This document shows positions 46,091 to 55,674 of a stretch of DNA of 64,000 nucleotides, piece by piece. The position numbers and the translations under genes are program-made. The stretch covers positions 170,926 through 234,925 of the forward strand of contig NZ_QHJF01000001.1 of NCBI RefSeq assembly GCF_003259225.1, written 5' to 3'. Each line of letters starts with the position of its first letter. Within the stretch, counting starts at the first letter, position 1. A model generated the notes under the pieces. It had not been told where the DNA came from. It did no database searches and was given only the letters and a program-made list of their open reading frames with translations. This DNA is from Marinomonas arctica (GTDB lineage: Bacteria > Pseudomonadota > Gammaproteobacteria > Pseudomonadales > Marinomonadaceae).

Positions 46091-47578
46091 TCAAAGACGA
46101 ATCCAAGTATTCTTAATCTCGGTATATTTCTCTAACGCGTGCCACGATTTATCACGGCCATTACCGGAGGCTTTGACACCACCAAAAGGCACCGTTGTAT
46201 CGCCATCGCCCCACGTATTAATCCACACCATGCCAGCTTCTAAGCGTCGGCTCACTCGATGCGCCCGCGATAAGTCATTTGTCCAAAGAGCCGCACCCAA
46301 GCCATATTTAGAATCATTCGCTAATGCAATGGCTTCTTCTTCTGTATCAAAACTCATTACAGCAAGGACTGGGCCAAAAATTTCTTCCTGTACAAAGCGC
46401 ATCTGGTGATTCGCCTGTGAAAAAATCGTTGGTGACATAAAGAACCCTTGGCCTGTTTGGTATTCAGGCACACCGCCTAATTCCAACTTAGCCCCCTCGT
46501 CTATCGCACTTTGAATAAACCGAGACACGGTTTCAAATTGATTTTTGTCCACCAACGGCCCCATTTTGGTGCTCGGATTTAATGGATCTCCAGGCACATA
46601 CTCACGGGCCGCATTCAACAGCTCGGCCATAAAAACGTCTTTAATACGGCTGTGTACATACAAACGCGAACAGGCAATACACACTTCCCCCTGATTGGTA
46701 AAAATAGCCGTGGCAGCGCCTTTTGCAGCGGCTTTAATGTCATTACAGTCATCAAACACCAAACAGGGGGATTTTCCTCCCGCCTCCAACCAAACACGCT
46801 TCATATTCGATTGACCCGCGTACTGCATTAACATACCAGCCACACGGCTAGAACCCGTAAACGCCAAAGTACCCACTCCATGATGCAACGCCAGCGCTTT
46901 GCCTGCGGTATGCCCAAAACCAGGTAACACATTAAACACCCCATCAGGGACACCCGCCTGCGTGGCTAACTGTGCAATTCTTAATGCACTTAATGGCGAC
47001 TTCTCAGACGGCTTTAAAATAATGCTGTTGCCCGCCGCCAACGCCGGTGCGATTTTCCACATCACCATCATTAGAGGATAGTTCCAAGGGGTAATAATCG
47101 CCACAACCCCCAATGGCTCACGACTGATGAGTGCAAGATTTTGTGAATTCGTGGGGGCAATTTCACCATACAACTTATCAATACACTCGGCGGACCAACG
47201 TAAACAGTCTAACGAATCAGGCACATCAATATTCACCATCTCACTGATGGATTTCCCCATGTCTAGAGTATCTATCAGCGCCAATTCATCTTGATGCTGC
47301 TCAAGCAAATCGGCCCATTTTTGCAACACTCGCTTGCGTTTCCCTGGCGCCATCTCAGACCACACACCAGATCGAAAACTGGCTTGCGCGGCCGCCACAG
47401 CCAAATCCACATCTGCGCTGTCGCAACTGGCTACCTGAGCCAATAAAGACTCATCGGTCGGATTAATGCAATCAAAGGTCTCGCCACTTTGTGCTGCTAC
47501 AAACGCCCCATTAATATACGCTTGGTTTGGCAACACCAGATGTGATCGTAACGCTTGCCATTCTTGATAGGTTTTCAT
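46091..47578 (-). CDS. puuC: Gamma-glutamyl-gamma-aminobutyraldehyde dehydrogenase
   Basis: A 495-residue NAD(P)-dependent aldehyde dehydrogenase. The catalytic region reads LEAGGKSPCLVFDDC with the general-base Glu, and NQGEVCIACSRL supplies the catalytic Cys (about residue 301). The N-terminus ALRSHLVLPNQAYINGAFV and the FGGVKASGNGRDKS C-terminal motif match PuuC. It oxidises the aldehyde from PuuB on the way to GABA. It is the first gene of the minus-strand operon; no puuD or puuE is in view. Confidence 0.92.
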   Translation of the reverse strand: MKTYQEWQALRSHLVLPNQAYINGAFVAAQSGETFDCINPTDESLLAQVASCDSADVDLAVAAAQASFRSGVWSEMAPGKRKRVLQKWADLLEQHQDELALIDTLDMGKSISEMVNIDVPDSLDCLRWSAECIDKLYGEIAPTNSQNLALISREPLGVVAIITPWNYPLMMVMWKIAPALAAGNSIILKPSEKSPLSALRIAQLATQAGVPDGVFNVLPGFGHTAGKALALHHGVGTLAFTGSSRVAGMLMQYAGQSNMKRVWLEAGGKSPCLVFDDCNDIKAAAKGAATAIFTNQGEVCIACSRLYVHSRIKDVFMAELLNAAREYVPGDPLNPSTKMGPLVDKNQFETVSRFIQSAIDEGAKLELGGVPEYQTGQGFFMSPTIFSQANHQMRFVQEEIFGPVLAVMSFDTEEEAIALANDSKYGLGAALWTNDLSRAHRVSRRLEAGMVWINTWGDGDTTVPFGGVKASGNGRDKSWHALEKYTEIKNTWIRL

Positions 47579-47948
47579 ATTTAGGTCCTCTCATAAGCGG
47601 GGAATAAACCGCTCTATAAACTAAGTCGTACTCACAAAATGAAAAGTAATAGTTACTTATTATGTTATCGCTGAAACCTGCTCGCATGGCAACCTGTATG
47701 ATGAATACTTAATTGTCATACAATTACCCTATAATAAATATATTGGCATAAAAATTGATCTCCATAATTCAAATAACATAAATGTCATAATGCGTTCTGA
47801 AAATGCCCGCTTTCTTTGCTATCTTTTACTAGGGTGATTATTGATTGCATTCGAAGATTCTCTTGGTATAGTCGGCGCAAATAATGATCAACCCCGACTA
47901 TTTATGACGTTTTTATTAAAAATACGCTCAGCTCAATAAGGACACTGC
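47579..47948. other. 370-nt divergent region between puuC and MFS gene
   Basis: AT-rich with no open frame. It contains ATTGTCATACAAT (47712-47724; 5-bp arms, 3-nt centre), which looks like a GntR- or Cro-type operator, next to TATAAT at 47730. A 7-bp stem TAGTCGG / CCGACTA with an 18-nt loop lies at 47869-47900, near the MFS gene. Both are candidates only. Confidence 0.5.
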
Positions 47949-49232
47949 ATGTTAAAGCAAACCCTGTTTCCCATCTGGAGCCTGCTCTTCGGTATTGCCA
48001 TTTTGACCATGGCGAGCGCCTTGCAAAACTCATTGATTGGTATCCGGGCCTCTATCGAATCCTTTAATACCTCGGCAACGGGGTTAATCATGTCGGCTTA
48101 TTATCTAGGTTTCATTATCGGTTCGTTGTTGGTGCCGAATTGGATCAAGAATGTTGGTCACATCCGTGTGTTTGCAGCCGTTGCCTCTTTGGCATCGATT
48201 ACCATTTTAATGCAGTCCGTCATTGTCAATCCTTGGTTCTGGATGTTGATGCGAATGTGTACTGGCTTGTGTTATGCCGCGCTCTTTATCGTAACGGAAA
48301 GCTGGTTAAACGACATTGCGACCAATAAAACCCGTGGTCGTTTGTTTTCGATTTATATTATTGAGCTATGGGCGAGCCAGACACTTGGACAAGTGTTGCT
48401 TAACTTGGCGTCACCAAGCGGCTATGGCTTATTTATTTTATCATCGGTATTAATTTCATTGGCCTTGGTGCCTTTGCTATTAGTACGCACACCGTCTCCG
48501 ACGATTAGCATCCCTGAAAAACTCAATATTATGGGGTTAATCAAAACCGCGCCCTTGGGGGTGACGGGGGTAACCATTGCAGGGGTGACTTCTGGCGCGT
48601 TGCTAGGCTTAGGGGCGCTGTACGCTAAGACGAGCGGCATGAATGTGGGGCAAATATCCCTGTTCATTGGTGCCAGTTATGTTGGGGGTATGCTTCTACA
48701 ATGGCCTATTGGACGATTATCTGACCGCCAAGATCGACGTGTGACGATTCTTTGGGTGGCCATTGTTGGTGCGATTGCGGCGTTTATTGTGCCACTTGGC
48801 AGCACGCTAAACAGCCAAGTCGTCATGATGATCGGGATGTTTTTCATCGGTGCTTTCACTTTTCCCATGTATTCCTTGGCCTCATCGCACATTAACGATC
48901 AGCTGCGACCAGAACAAATCTTGTCTGCCAGTAGCGGCATTATCCTATTAAACGGTGTTGGCGGTATGACAGGGCCATTGCTGGCGGCCATATTTATGGA
49001 TTGGGTTCGTCTTGATGCTTTGTTCTGGTTTGTTGCCGCAATGAACCTGAGTGTTGCACTGGTGGCCTTGTATCGAATCAACTACCAACCTGCTATGAAC
49101 ATCGAAGAGCAAGGGGACCAGATCCCTGTCGCCTTGACCGTATCTTCTGTGGCAACCGCGGAAATGCTTGCCGAAGCCGATTCTTCATCGAACCATGAAG
49201 AGAAAAGCCACGAAGTGGAAATCAAACTGTAA
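47949..49232 (+). CDS. MFS transporter, YcaD-like
   Basis: A 427-residue major facilitator protein with 12 transmembrane segments. The conserved A-loop equivalent SAYYLGFIIGSLLVP and the second-half loop GRLSDRQDRRVT mark the superfamily. The RMCTGLCYAALFIVTESWLN segment resembles the YcaD group. The last 40 residues form an acidic cytoplasmic tail. The substrate is unknown. It starts divergently from puuC and ends in a terminator shared with argO. Confidence 0.88.
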   Translation: MLKQTLFPIWSLLFGIAILTMASALQNSLIGIRASIESFNTSATGLIMSAYYLGFIIGSLLVPNWIKNVGHIRVFAAVASLASITILMQSVIVNPWFWMLMRMCTGLCYAALFIVTESWLNDIATNKTRGRLFSIYIIELWASQTLGQVLLNLASPSGYGLFILSSVLISLALVPLLLVRTPSPTISIPEKLNIMGLIKTAPLGVTGVTIAGVTSGALLGLGALYAKTSGMNVGQISLFIGASYVGGMLLQWPIGRLSDRQDRRVTILWVAIVGAIAAFIVPLGSTLNSQVVMMIGMFFIGAFTFPMYSLASSHINDQLRPEQILSASSGIILLNGVGGMTGPLLAAIFMDWVRLDALFWFVAAMNLSVALVALYRINYQPAMNIEEQGDQIPVALTVSSVATAEMLAEADSSSNHEEKSHEVEIKL

Positions 49233-49252
49233 GCACCTTGATGCTTCTATCA

Positions 49253-49298
49253 CACACAACGCTTGTTCAATTAGGACAAGGGTTGTGTGGCTATTTTT
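49253..49298. terminator. Bidirectional terminator between MFS gene and argO
   Basis: Stem CACACAAC-CTTGT / ACAAG-GTTGTGTG (one internal G-G mismatch) with a 9-nt loop and TATTTTT after. Part of the right arm lies within the last codons of argO. Confidence 0.8.
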
Positions 49299-49882
49299 AA
49301 TGCGATACTCCAAATTAAAATCGCATTAACGCGGTTAAACCAGCGCCAGAATGACGCTTTCTCGAGCCACTTAGCGCAAAGCTTGCCAACAAAGGCCAGA
49401 GATAGAAACCACAATACGGACGCCACTACCCCACCCAATACGAACGCCCATTTTTCCCCTTGCCATTGATTTGCCAAGCTGCCCATTAAGATCATGGTGT
49501 CTAAATAAAAATGCGGATTCAGCCAAGTCACCGCAAAGCCCATCATCGCCAAGGGCCACAATGCCAGTCGCTGGCTGTATTGCGCTAAAATCAACTGTTC
49601 CTCTTGGAAAGAAGCACGCCATTTCCCCAAAGCAAACCACACCAAAAAAGCCACACCAGCCCAACGAGACAGCGTTAAAAGCCAATCGTGGCTTTGTAGA
49701 ATCAGACCCAAGCCAAACGCCCCCAGCGCAATGGAAATGGCGTCACTTACGATAAACAACAGCGCAATCGGAAACGCATAATGCCGCTTCAATGCTTGCT
49801 CTAATAAAAAACTATTCTGCGCGCCTACCGCGACGATCAAGCCGCCACCGGTAATGGCCCCACTCAAAAATGCCAACATCAC
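49271..49882 (-). CDS. argO: Arginine/lysine exporter ArgO
   Basis: A 203-residue LysE-superfamily exporter with about six transmembrane segments. GGGLIVAVGAQNSFLLEQALK is the LysE/ArgO signature, and WLNPHFYLDTMILMGSL is also conserved. It expels basic amino acids. It is divergent from an ArgP-type LysR gene, the classical argO/argP pair, which supports the specific name. Confidence 0.9.
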   Translation of the reverse strand: MMLAFLSGAITGGGLIVAVGAQNSFLLEQALKRHYAFPIALLFIVSDAISIALGAFGLGLILQSHDWLLTLSRWAGVAFLVWFALGKWRASFQEEQLILAQYSQRLALWPLAMMGFAVTWLNPHFYLDTMILMGSLANQWQGEKWAFVLGGVVASVLWFLSLAFVGKLCAKWLEKASFWRWFNRVNAILIWSIALKIATQPLS

Positions 49883-49978
49883 GTTATCCTATTGCCTGTA
49901 ATCTCGATAGCGCTTGATATTACGGAAGACAAACACTAAATTAAAATTAATTAAACTTAAATTATATTAGTAAAATTA

Positions 49979-50857
49979 ATGTTAGATTATAAAGCACTCA
50001 CCAGCCTTCACGCTGTACTCAAGTTTCAAAGTTTTGATAAAGCCGCTGAATACCTTCACCTTACACAGTCCGCGGTGTCTCAGAACATCAAACGTTTGGA
50101 GCAAGAATGCGGACGGCCACTGTTGATTCGTGCCAGACCAGTGGTTGCTACGCCGCTTGGCGAACAGCTACTGGCGCATTTCAACAAAGTCACCATGCTC
50201 GAAGAAGGCTTGCAAGAAGCCATTCAAGGTCAACAGGCCACACAACCTATCAATATCGCGGTAAACAACGATGTGCTCGCAACCTGGTTTACAGACGTTG
50301 TCTACCAATTCTCAGCGTCAGACAACACCAAACTGCACATCAAAGCCGCCGACCAAGCTAAAACTCGTGCCCTCTTACAAACCGGCGAAGTCGTTGCCTG
50401 TGTCAGTCAAATCGGCACACCAGTCGCAGGTGGGGATTCTATTTTTCTTGGCAATATGTATTATGAGCTGGTCGCCACACCCAGCTTTATTGAAGAGCAT
50501 TTAAAAGGTGATCTTAGCGCGGCAGCGGTCCTAAAATCTCCCTCTTTGATTTACGACGAACACGATGAACTCTGGGCTCGATATCAAAACGAATGTTTAG
50601 ACGTGGCAACGGACATTAGCCACAGCCATTGGTATCCTTCTTCCCATGGCTTTGTTGAATTGGTTATGAGTGGCACAGTCTGTGCTTTAGTACCTAGTAT
50701 TCAAATTAAACAGAAAATAAAAAGCAAGAAACTGATATCCTTGCTGCCAAACAAGCGACTGGCCTTGCCACTTTACTGGCATTGGTACAAACTTAATTCA
50801 CCTGTATTAGATCGGTTAACCAAGGTGATACGAACTGTCACGCGAGATGCTCTATAA
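49979..50857 (+). CDS. argP: LysR family regulator ArgP
   Basis: A 292-residue LysR-type regulator. The N-terminal helix-turn-helix DYKALTSLHAVLKFQSFDKA and TQSAVSQNIKRLEQECGRPL, followed by LLIRARPVVATPLGEQLL, resemble ArgP/IciA. ArgP activates argO in response to arginine and is antagonised by lysine. It faces argO across a 96-nt AT-rich gap that should carry its site. The start has only a weak ribosome binding site. Confidence 0.9.
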   Translation: MLDYKALTSLHAVLKFQSFDKAAEYLHLTQSAVSQNIKRLEQECGRPLLIRARPVVATPLGEQLLAHFNKVTMLEEGLQEAIQGQQATQPINIAVNNDVLATWFTDVVYQFSASDNTKLHIKAADQAKTRALLQTGEVVACVSQIGTPVAGGDSIFLGNMYYELVATPSFIEEHLKGDLSAAAVLKSPSLIYDEHDELWARYQNECLDVATDISHSHWYPSSHGFVELVMSGTVCALVPSIQIKQKIKSKKLISLLPNKRLALPLYWHWYKLNSPVLDRLTKVIRTVTRDAL

Positions 50858-50957
50858 TGCAGGAATGCAGGCATCTATCGAAACAGGCTGGCATGCACTA
50901 CTGTTGAACAGCCATTTTTTGGGCCGCCATTTTACAACAACATTTTAAGGAAAAACT

Positions 50958-51794
50958 ATGATTCGCAAATGTCTATTCCCTGTCGCTGGCTATGGCACAC
51001 GCTTTTTGCCTGCCACCAAATCCATGCCAAAAGAAATGCTTCCGATTGTGAACAAACCCTTGGTGCAATATGGCGTTGAAGAAGCCGTCAAAGCAGGTTT
51101 GGACAACGTTACTTTTGTGACAGGTCGTGGTAAACGCGCCATTGCAGACCATTTCGACATCAGCTATGAACTTGAGCACCAAATCGCAGGCACCAGCAAA
51201 GAAAAATACCTCGATGAAATTCGTTACCTAATCGATAACGTTAACTTCTCTTTTACTCGTCAAAACAACATGTTAGGTCTAGGCCATGCCATCCTTACCG
51301 GCGAACCACTGATCGGTGACGAAGCCTTTGGCGTTGTGTTAGCAGACGACCTTTGTTTCGGCGAAGACGATGGCGTCATGGCACAAATGGTTAAACTTTA
51401 TAACCAATTCCGTTGCACCATCGTTGCCATCGAAGAAGTACCAGAAGACGAAGTACACAAGTACGGTGTGATTAAAGGCGAATCCATGATGGAAGGCTTG
51501 TATCGTGTTACCGACATGGTGGAAAAACCGTCCAAAGAAGAAGCGCCATCGAACCTAGCGATCATTGGTCGTTACATCCTTACTCCGGATATATTTGACA
51601 AAATTCGTAACACACCACCAGGTCGTAACGGTGAAGTGCAAATTACCGACGCTATTTTGCAACAAGCAAAAGAAGGCTGCGTATTGGCTTATAAATTCAA
51701 AGGCAAACGCTTTGACTGTGGTAGCGTAGATGGCTTCGTAGAAGCGACCAACTTTTGCTACCAAAATATCTACAAAGACCCGACTGCTGAGTAA
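50958..51794 (+). CDS. galU: UTP-glucose-1-phosphate uridylyltransferase
   Basis: A 278-residue nucleotidyltransferase that makes UDP-glucose for glycan synthesis. Signature GYGTRFLPATKSMPKEMLPI lies at the N-terminus, with VLADDLCFG and GRYILTPDIFDKI further on, and VDGFVEATNFCYQN at the C-terminus. Length is slightly short but normal for this branch. The start has AAGGAAAAA upstream. It follows argP by about 100 nt and ends near a REP-like repeat. Confidence 0.95.
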   Translation: MIRKCLFPVAGYGTRFLPATKSMPKEMLPIVNKPLVQYGVEEAVKAGLDNVTFVTGRGKRAIADHFDISYELEHQIAGTSKEKYLDEIRYLIDNVNFSFTRQNNMLGLGHAILTGEPLIGDEAFGVVLADDLCFGEDDGVMAQMVKLYNQFRCTIVAIEEVPEDEVHKYGVIKGESMMEGLYRVTDMVEKPSKEEAPSNLAIIGRYILTPDIFDKIRNTPPGRNGEVQITDAILQQAKEGCVLAYKFKGKRFDCGSVDGFVEATNFCYQNIYKDPTAE

Positions 51795-51847
51795 TATTAC
51801 TCACAATCGAATTTGCACCAAAATAAAGCAGAAATAAAAAAACCAGT

Positions 51848-51894
51848 GTTGTCGGGCTAAAGCCACGACCTACAAAATCAAACTGTAGGTCGTG
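51848..51894. repeat. REP-like element between galU and yjfF
   Basis: TGTCGGGCTAAAGCC followed by ACGACCTACA is repeated in inverted orientation at 59639-59663 with two mismatches in 25. Here it also forms a stem CACGACCTACA / TGTAGGTCGTG with a 9-nt loop. Both copies lie between convergent genes, as REP elements often do. Confidence 0.65.
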
Positions 51895-51930
51895 TATTTA
51901 TGCCAACAAAAAACTCATCAAACCAAAACC

Positions 51931-52899
51931 CTAAGCCGCTGAGCGTTTTTTCACCCACATCACAATGCCTTTTTGCAGCAAGATAAAGAACAGTAACAAA
52001 CCACCCACCGCCAATTTTGTCCACCAGCTGTTTAGCGAACCATCAAAGGTAATTAACGTCTGAATAATGCCTTGAATCATGCCGCCTAAAAACGTACCAA
52101 ACACATAACCCACGCCACCCGTTAACAAGGTTCCACCAATCACCACCGCCGCGATAGCATCCAGCTCCACCCCAACCGCCGCTAACGGGTACGCAGAACC
52201 GGTGTAAATCGCAAAGATCACCCCAGACATAGCACTGTAAAAACCACTTAGGGCGTAGATCTTAATAACGGTCTTTTTCACCGGCACGCCCAACAAGGCC
52301 GCCGAATGACTGTCTCCGCCCAAGGCATAGACACTCATTCCAAAACGCGTGCGACGGGCAATGAGGATCCCTATGATCAACAACACCAACATGGCCATAG
52401 CGATAAAAGTCAGTCCCCCCCGCCCTGGCAAAGGCAAATAGACGTCCGACAAACCCGTAATAAACGGATGACTGATAGGCACCGCATCTAGGTTAATCAG
52501 ATACGCCAAACCACGAAATAAAAACATCCCCGCCAAGGTCACGATAAAGGCTTGAATCTCGAAAAACGCAATGATGATCCCCATCAGCGTACCAAACGCC
52601 ACACCAACCAATAATGCGATAGCGATGGCAAACAAAGGATGTATGCCAGCCGTGGAAATAAGATACGCCATCAATACGCCCACAAACGCAATCATTGAGC
52701 CCACGGACAAATCTATGCCACCAGAGAGAATGACAAAGGTCATGCCAATGGCGGTAATGATCAAAAACGCGTTATCCGTCAGCAAATTGGAAAACACCAA
52801 GGTGTCACGAAAGCCCTTGTATTCATACACGCCATAACCATACAACAGAATGAACACCAGTAAAGTCGCTAAAATAGGCAAATTACGTTCATTGATCAT
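51931..52899 (-). CDS. yjfF: Galactofuranose-type sugar ABC transporter, permease YjfF
   Basis: A 322-residue permease of the CUT2 sugar family with eight or more transmembrane segments. The motif FVILSGGIDLSVGSMIAF and later ELDAIAAVVIGGTLLTGG are typical. It overlaps ytfT by 4 nt and is the last gene of ytfQRT-yjfF. In E. coli this set imports galactofuranose; the substrate here is inferred from synteny. Confidence 0.9.
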   Translation of the reverse strand: MINERNLPILATLLVFILLYGYGVYEYKGFRDTLVFSNLLTDNAFLIITAIGMTFVILSGGIDLSVGSMIAFVGVLMAYLISTAGIHPLFAIAIALLVGVAFGTLMGIIIAFFEIQAFIVTLAGMFLFRGLAYLINLDAVPISHPFITGLSDVYLPLPGRGGLTFIAMAMLVLLIIGILIARRTRFGMSVYALGGDSHSAALLGVPVKKTVIKIYALSGFYSAMSGVIFAIYTGSAYPLAAVGVELDAIAAVVIGGTLLTGGVGYVFGTFLGGMIQGIIQTLITFDGSLNSWWTKLAVGGLLLFFILLQKGIVMWVKKRSAA

Positions 52900-53924
52900 G
52901 GTGTGGTACTCCCTTTAACAGCCTTCTGTTTTTTCAGGAAAAAACCAGAAACCCATTGCCGCGTTTTCGGTGACTGAATCAGCAACACCGCCAAAATAAT
53001 GGTCGCTTTTACCACCAAATTGTATTGCGCTGGCAAGCCACTGGTCAGAATAGCGGTGGTTAGGGTTTGAATAATCAACACACCGACAATCGTCAATAAT
53101 AAATAAATACGCCCGCCCGCTAACGAAGCACCAGCCAACACCACCGCCAAAATCGCATCCAGCTCCAACCACAGACCGGCGTTATTGGCGTCTGCCCCAC
53201 GAATATCAGCCGCCAGAATAATGCCACTCAAGGCCGCACACAGACCAGAAAACACATACGCCGACATCACGAGCAAGCGCGCCTCAATTCCCACCAAACG
53301 ACTGGCTCTGACATTCGCCCCAACCGCTTCAATAAACAAACCCAGCGCAGTTTTTCGCATCACCACCAAGGTCAGAATAATCATACCAATGGCAATCCAC
53401 ACCCGAATTGGAAACGCCAAAAAGTAGCCATTACCAATCGCGTCCAACACCTCGGAATGGAAGGTAACGATTTGCCCTTCGGTAATCATCTGTGCAATAC
53501 CACGACCCGCCACCATCAAAATTAACGTGGCAACAATGGGCTGAATGGAAAACACCGACACCAAAATACCATTCCACAATCCACACAACATGCCAACACC
53601 TAAGGCACACATAATCACCAGCCAAACAGGCCAATCGGTATTCACCGTCAACACCGCCGTCACCGCGCCAGAAATCGCGATCACCGCCCCAACGGAAAGA
53701 TCAATACCACGCGTACCAATGACCACCGCCATACCTAAGGCCACCAATGCCGTGGGCGTACCGCGATGCAAAATATCCACCAGACTGCCAAACAAATGAC
53801 CATCCACAACCTGAATGCTCAGAAAACCCGGTGTGACCGACGCCGTGATCAAAATAATCAGCACCAGCGACAATAAGGGCGCGAGCGTTTTTTGATGCTT
53901 ATGCAGAAAATGATTCTTTTTCAT
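52896..53924 (-). CDS. ytfT: Galactofuranose-type sugar ABC transporter, permease YtfT
   Basis: A 342-residue CUT2 permease with about eight to ten transmembrane segments. GTRGIDLSVGAVIAISGAV and LWLELDAILAVVLAGASLAGG correspond to the conserved permease motifs. It pairs with YjfF as a heterodimer. Its stop overlaps the yjfF start by 4 nt. Confidence 0.9.
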   Translation of the reverse strand: MKKNHFLHKHQKTLAPLLSLVLIILITASVTPGFLSIQVVDGHLFGSLVDILHRGTPTALVALGMAVVIGTRGIDLSVGAVIAISGAVTAVLTVNTDWPVWLVIMCALGVGMLCGLWNGILVSVFSIQPIVATLILMVAGRGIAQMITEGQIVTFHSEVLDAIGNGYFLAFPIRVWIAIGMIILTLVVMRKTALGLFIEAVGANVRASRLVGIEARLLVMSAYVFSGLCAALSGIILAADIRGADANNAGLWLELDAILAVVLAGASLAGGRIYLLLTIVGVLIIQTLTTAILTSGLPAQYNLVVKATIILAVLLIQSPKTRQWVSGFFLKKQKAVKGSTTP

Positions 53925-54010
53925 AGGAACAACTACTTTGAATACTTGCTAATAAAGAGATTGATTGAGACGCAAATAGAACCAGCCAACAAGACGCGTT
54001 CAACGACATA

Positions 54011-55552
54011 TTAACTGGCGATTTGGCGCAATATGGCTTGTTCAGAGACATCCTCGCCGTGAAGTTCAGCTATTTTCTGGTGGTCTTTCATCACCACCAC
54101 ACGATGAGCAAACAACACCAATTCTTCCAGTTCGGAAGACGCCACCAGCAACCCCATGCCCTGTTCACACAGCTCTTTGATGATGTGAATAATCTCGTGA
54201 TGGGCGCCAATATCAATGCCGCGAGTGGGTTCATCTAAAATCAACAACGCAGGATGCGTAATCAACCAACGGGCCAGAATCACTTTTTGCTGATTACCGC
54301 CACTTAACTCACCAATAGGCTTATCCATATCCGATGTCTTGATCGCCAAACGCTGGATCATGTCTTCAACCAAATGTTGCTGCTCCGCCATAGAAATGGG
54401 CGACCACCAACCTCTGCTCGCTTGCAAAGCCAAAATCATGTTTTCTCGGACACTCAATTCCGCCACGATACCGTCTTGCTTACGATCTTCAGGGCAATAG
54501 CCCATGCCCACTTGAATCGCCCGACGTAAAGACGATTTTGTCAGCGAATGTTTACCCAGTGTCACATCGCCTTGATCGGCCTTCACCGAGCCGTACGCCA
54601 ATTCACACAACTCGGTACGACCAGAACCTAACAAGCCCGCCACACCGACAATTTCCCCAGCCGCAATACGCAAATCCAACGGCTGCAGGTAACGCTGTTT
54701 GCCGACATTATTAAGCTGTAATAAATCAGCACGCTCTCGTTGAATCGAATGATCATGGGCCGTTGGCGTAAGATCTTCTAGAGATTTCCCCACCATGTGA
54801 CTGACCAACTCGGAACGCGTCAGCTCAGCCGTTTGGAACGTACCAACACACTCGCCATTGCGTAACACAGTAATGCTATCGGTAATGCTGTACACCTGAT
54901 CCAAGAAATGCGTGACAAAGATAATCCCCAACCCTTCCGCTTTTAGACGCCTCATCAGAGCAAACAACTGCTGGATTTCATCGCTGTCTAAACTGGCGGT
55001 TGGTTCATCTAAAATCAGCATTTTGGCTTGCGTACTTAACGCCCGCGCAATCGCCACCAACTGCTGAATAGCAATCGAATACGTATCCAGCTGGCGCAAT
55101 GGGTCTATATCCAAACCCACTTGAGCTAATAATTCTCTGGCACGGATTTCAGCTTTTTTCCAGCTAATCAGACCAAAGGTTTTTTCTTGATGTTGTAAGG
55201 TCAGGTTTTCCATCACCGACATGGTCGGAATCAAGTTCACCTCTTGATAAACCGTACTGATCCCCAAACGCTGAGCATGGCCACTGTCTGACGCACTCAT
55301 CAAACGGCCATCTAAGACAATCTCGCCGCTGTCACGTGGATAAACCCCTGTCAGCACCTTGATCAGCGTCGATTTACCTGCGCCGTTCTCACCCAGTAAC
55401 GCTCGAATCTCACCCGATTGAACCTGCAAAGACACGCCATTAAGGGCTTGAACGCCAGTAAACGATTTGGATAAATGATTGATTTCGAGTAAAGGACGAG
55501 GGGCACCTTGTGCCTCTTCCACTACCGACGTTGCCTTGATTAAATATGACAT
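54011..55552 (-). CDS. ytfR: Galactofuranose-type sugar ABC transporter, ATP-binding protein YtfR
   Basis: A 513-residue double ATPase of the CUT2 family. The first half has Walker A GENGAGKSTLIKVLTG and Walker B MLILDEPTASLD. The second half has the degenerate P-loop GLLGSGRTELCELAYG, the signature ELSGGNQQKVILARWL and LLILDEPTRGIDIGA. The degenerate second P-loop is normal for this family. It energises YtfT/YjfF. About 120 nt separate it from ytfQ, and this gap contains a long inverted repeat. Confidence 0.93.
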   Translation of the reverse strand: MSYLIKATSVVEEAQGAPRPLLEINHLSKSFTGVQALNGVSLQVQSGEIRALLGENGAGKSTLIKVLTGVYPRDSGEIVLDGRLMSASDSGHAQRLGISTVYQEVNLIPTMSVMENLTLQHQEKTFGLISWKKAEIRARELLAQVGLDIDPLRQLDTYSIAIQQLVAIARALSTQAKMLILDEPTASLDSDEIQQLFALMRRLKAEGLGIIFVTHFLDQVYSITDSITVLRNGECVGTFQTAELTRSELVSHMVGKSLEDLTPTAHDHSIQRERADLLQLNNVGKQRYLQPLDLRIAAGEIVGVAGLLGSGRTELCELAYGSVKADQGDVTLGKHSLTKSSLRRAIQVGMGYCPEDRKQDGIVAELSVRENMILALQASRGWWSPISMAEQQHLVEDMIQRLAIKTSDMDKPIGELSGGNQQKVILARWLITHPALLILDEPTRGIDIGAHHEIIHIIKELCEQGMGLLVASSELEELVLFAHRVVVMKDHQKIAELHGEDVSEQAILRQIAS

Positions 55553-55597
55553 GATCCGCGGTCTCCGTTTTCGCTAACATAAATCAACAAAAGCACA

Positions 55598-55667
55598 ACG
55601 TACCTAGGCCTATGCCAACAAGTCGTCAAATTTCAACGAGTTAGCAGATTTTAGTACCTAGGTACGT
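55598..55667 (-). other. Long inverted repeat between ytfQ and ytfR
   Basis: Arms ACGTACCTAGG and CCTAGGTACGT are fully complementary, 48 nt apart, and the right arm is itself part of the palindrome GTACCTAGGTAC. In the transcript this forms a stem just after ytfQ, which could stabilise ytfQ mRNA or reduce read-through into ytfR. Confidence 0.5.
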
Positions 55668-55674
55668 CACGATA

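Noticed and set aside
47712..47735. Promoter formed by TTGTCA and TATAAT in the puuC/MFS gap
   Set aside because: The boxes are only 11 nt apart, too close for a sigma-70 promoter. The ATTGT-CAT-ACAAT symmetry is noted as a possible operator only.
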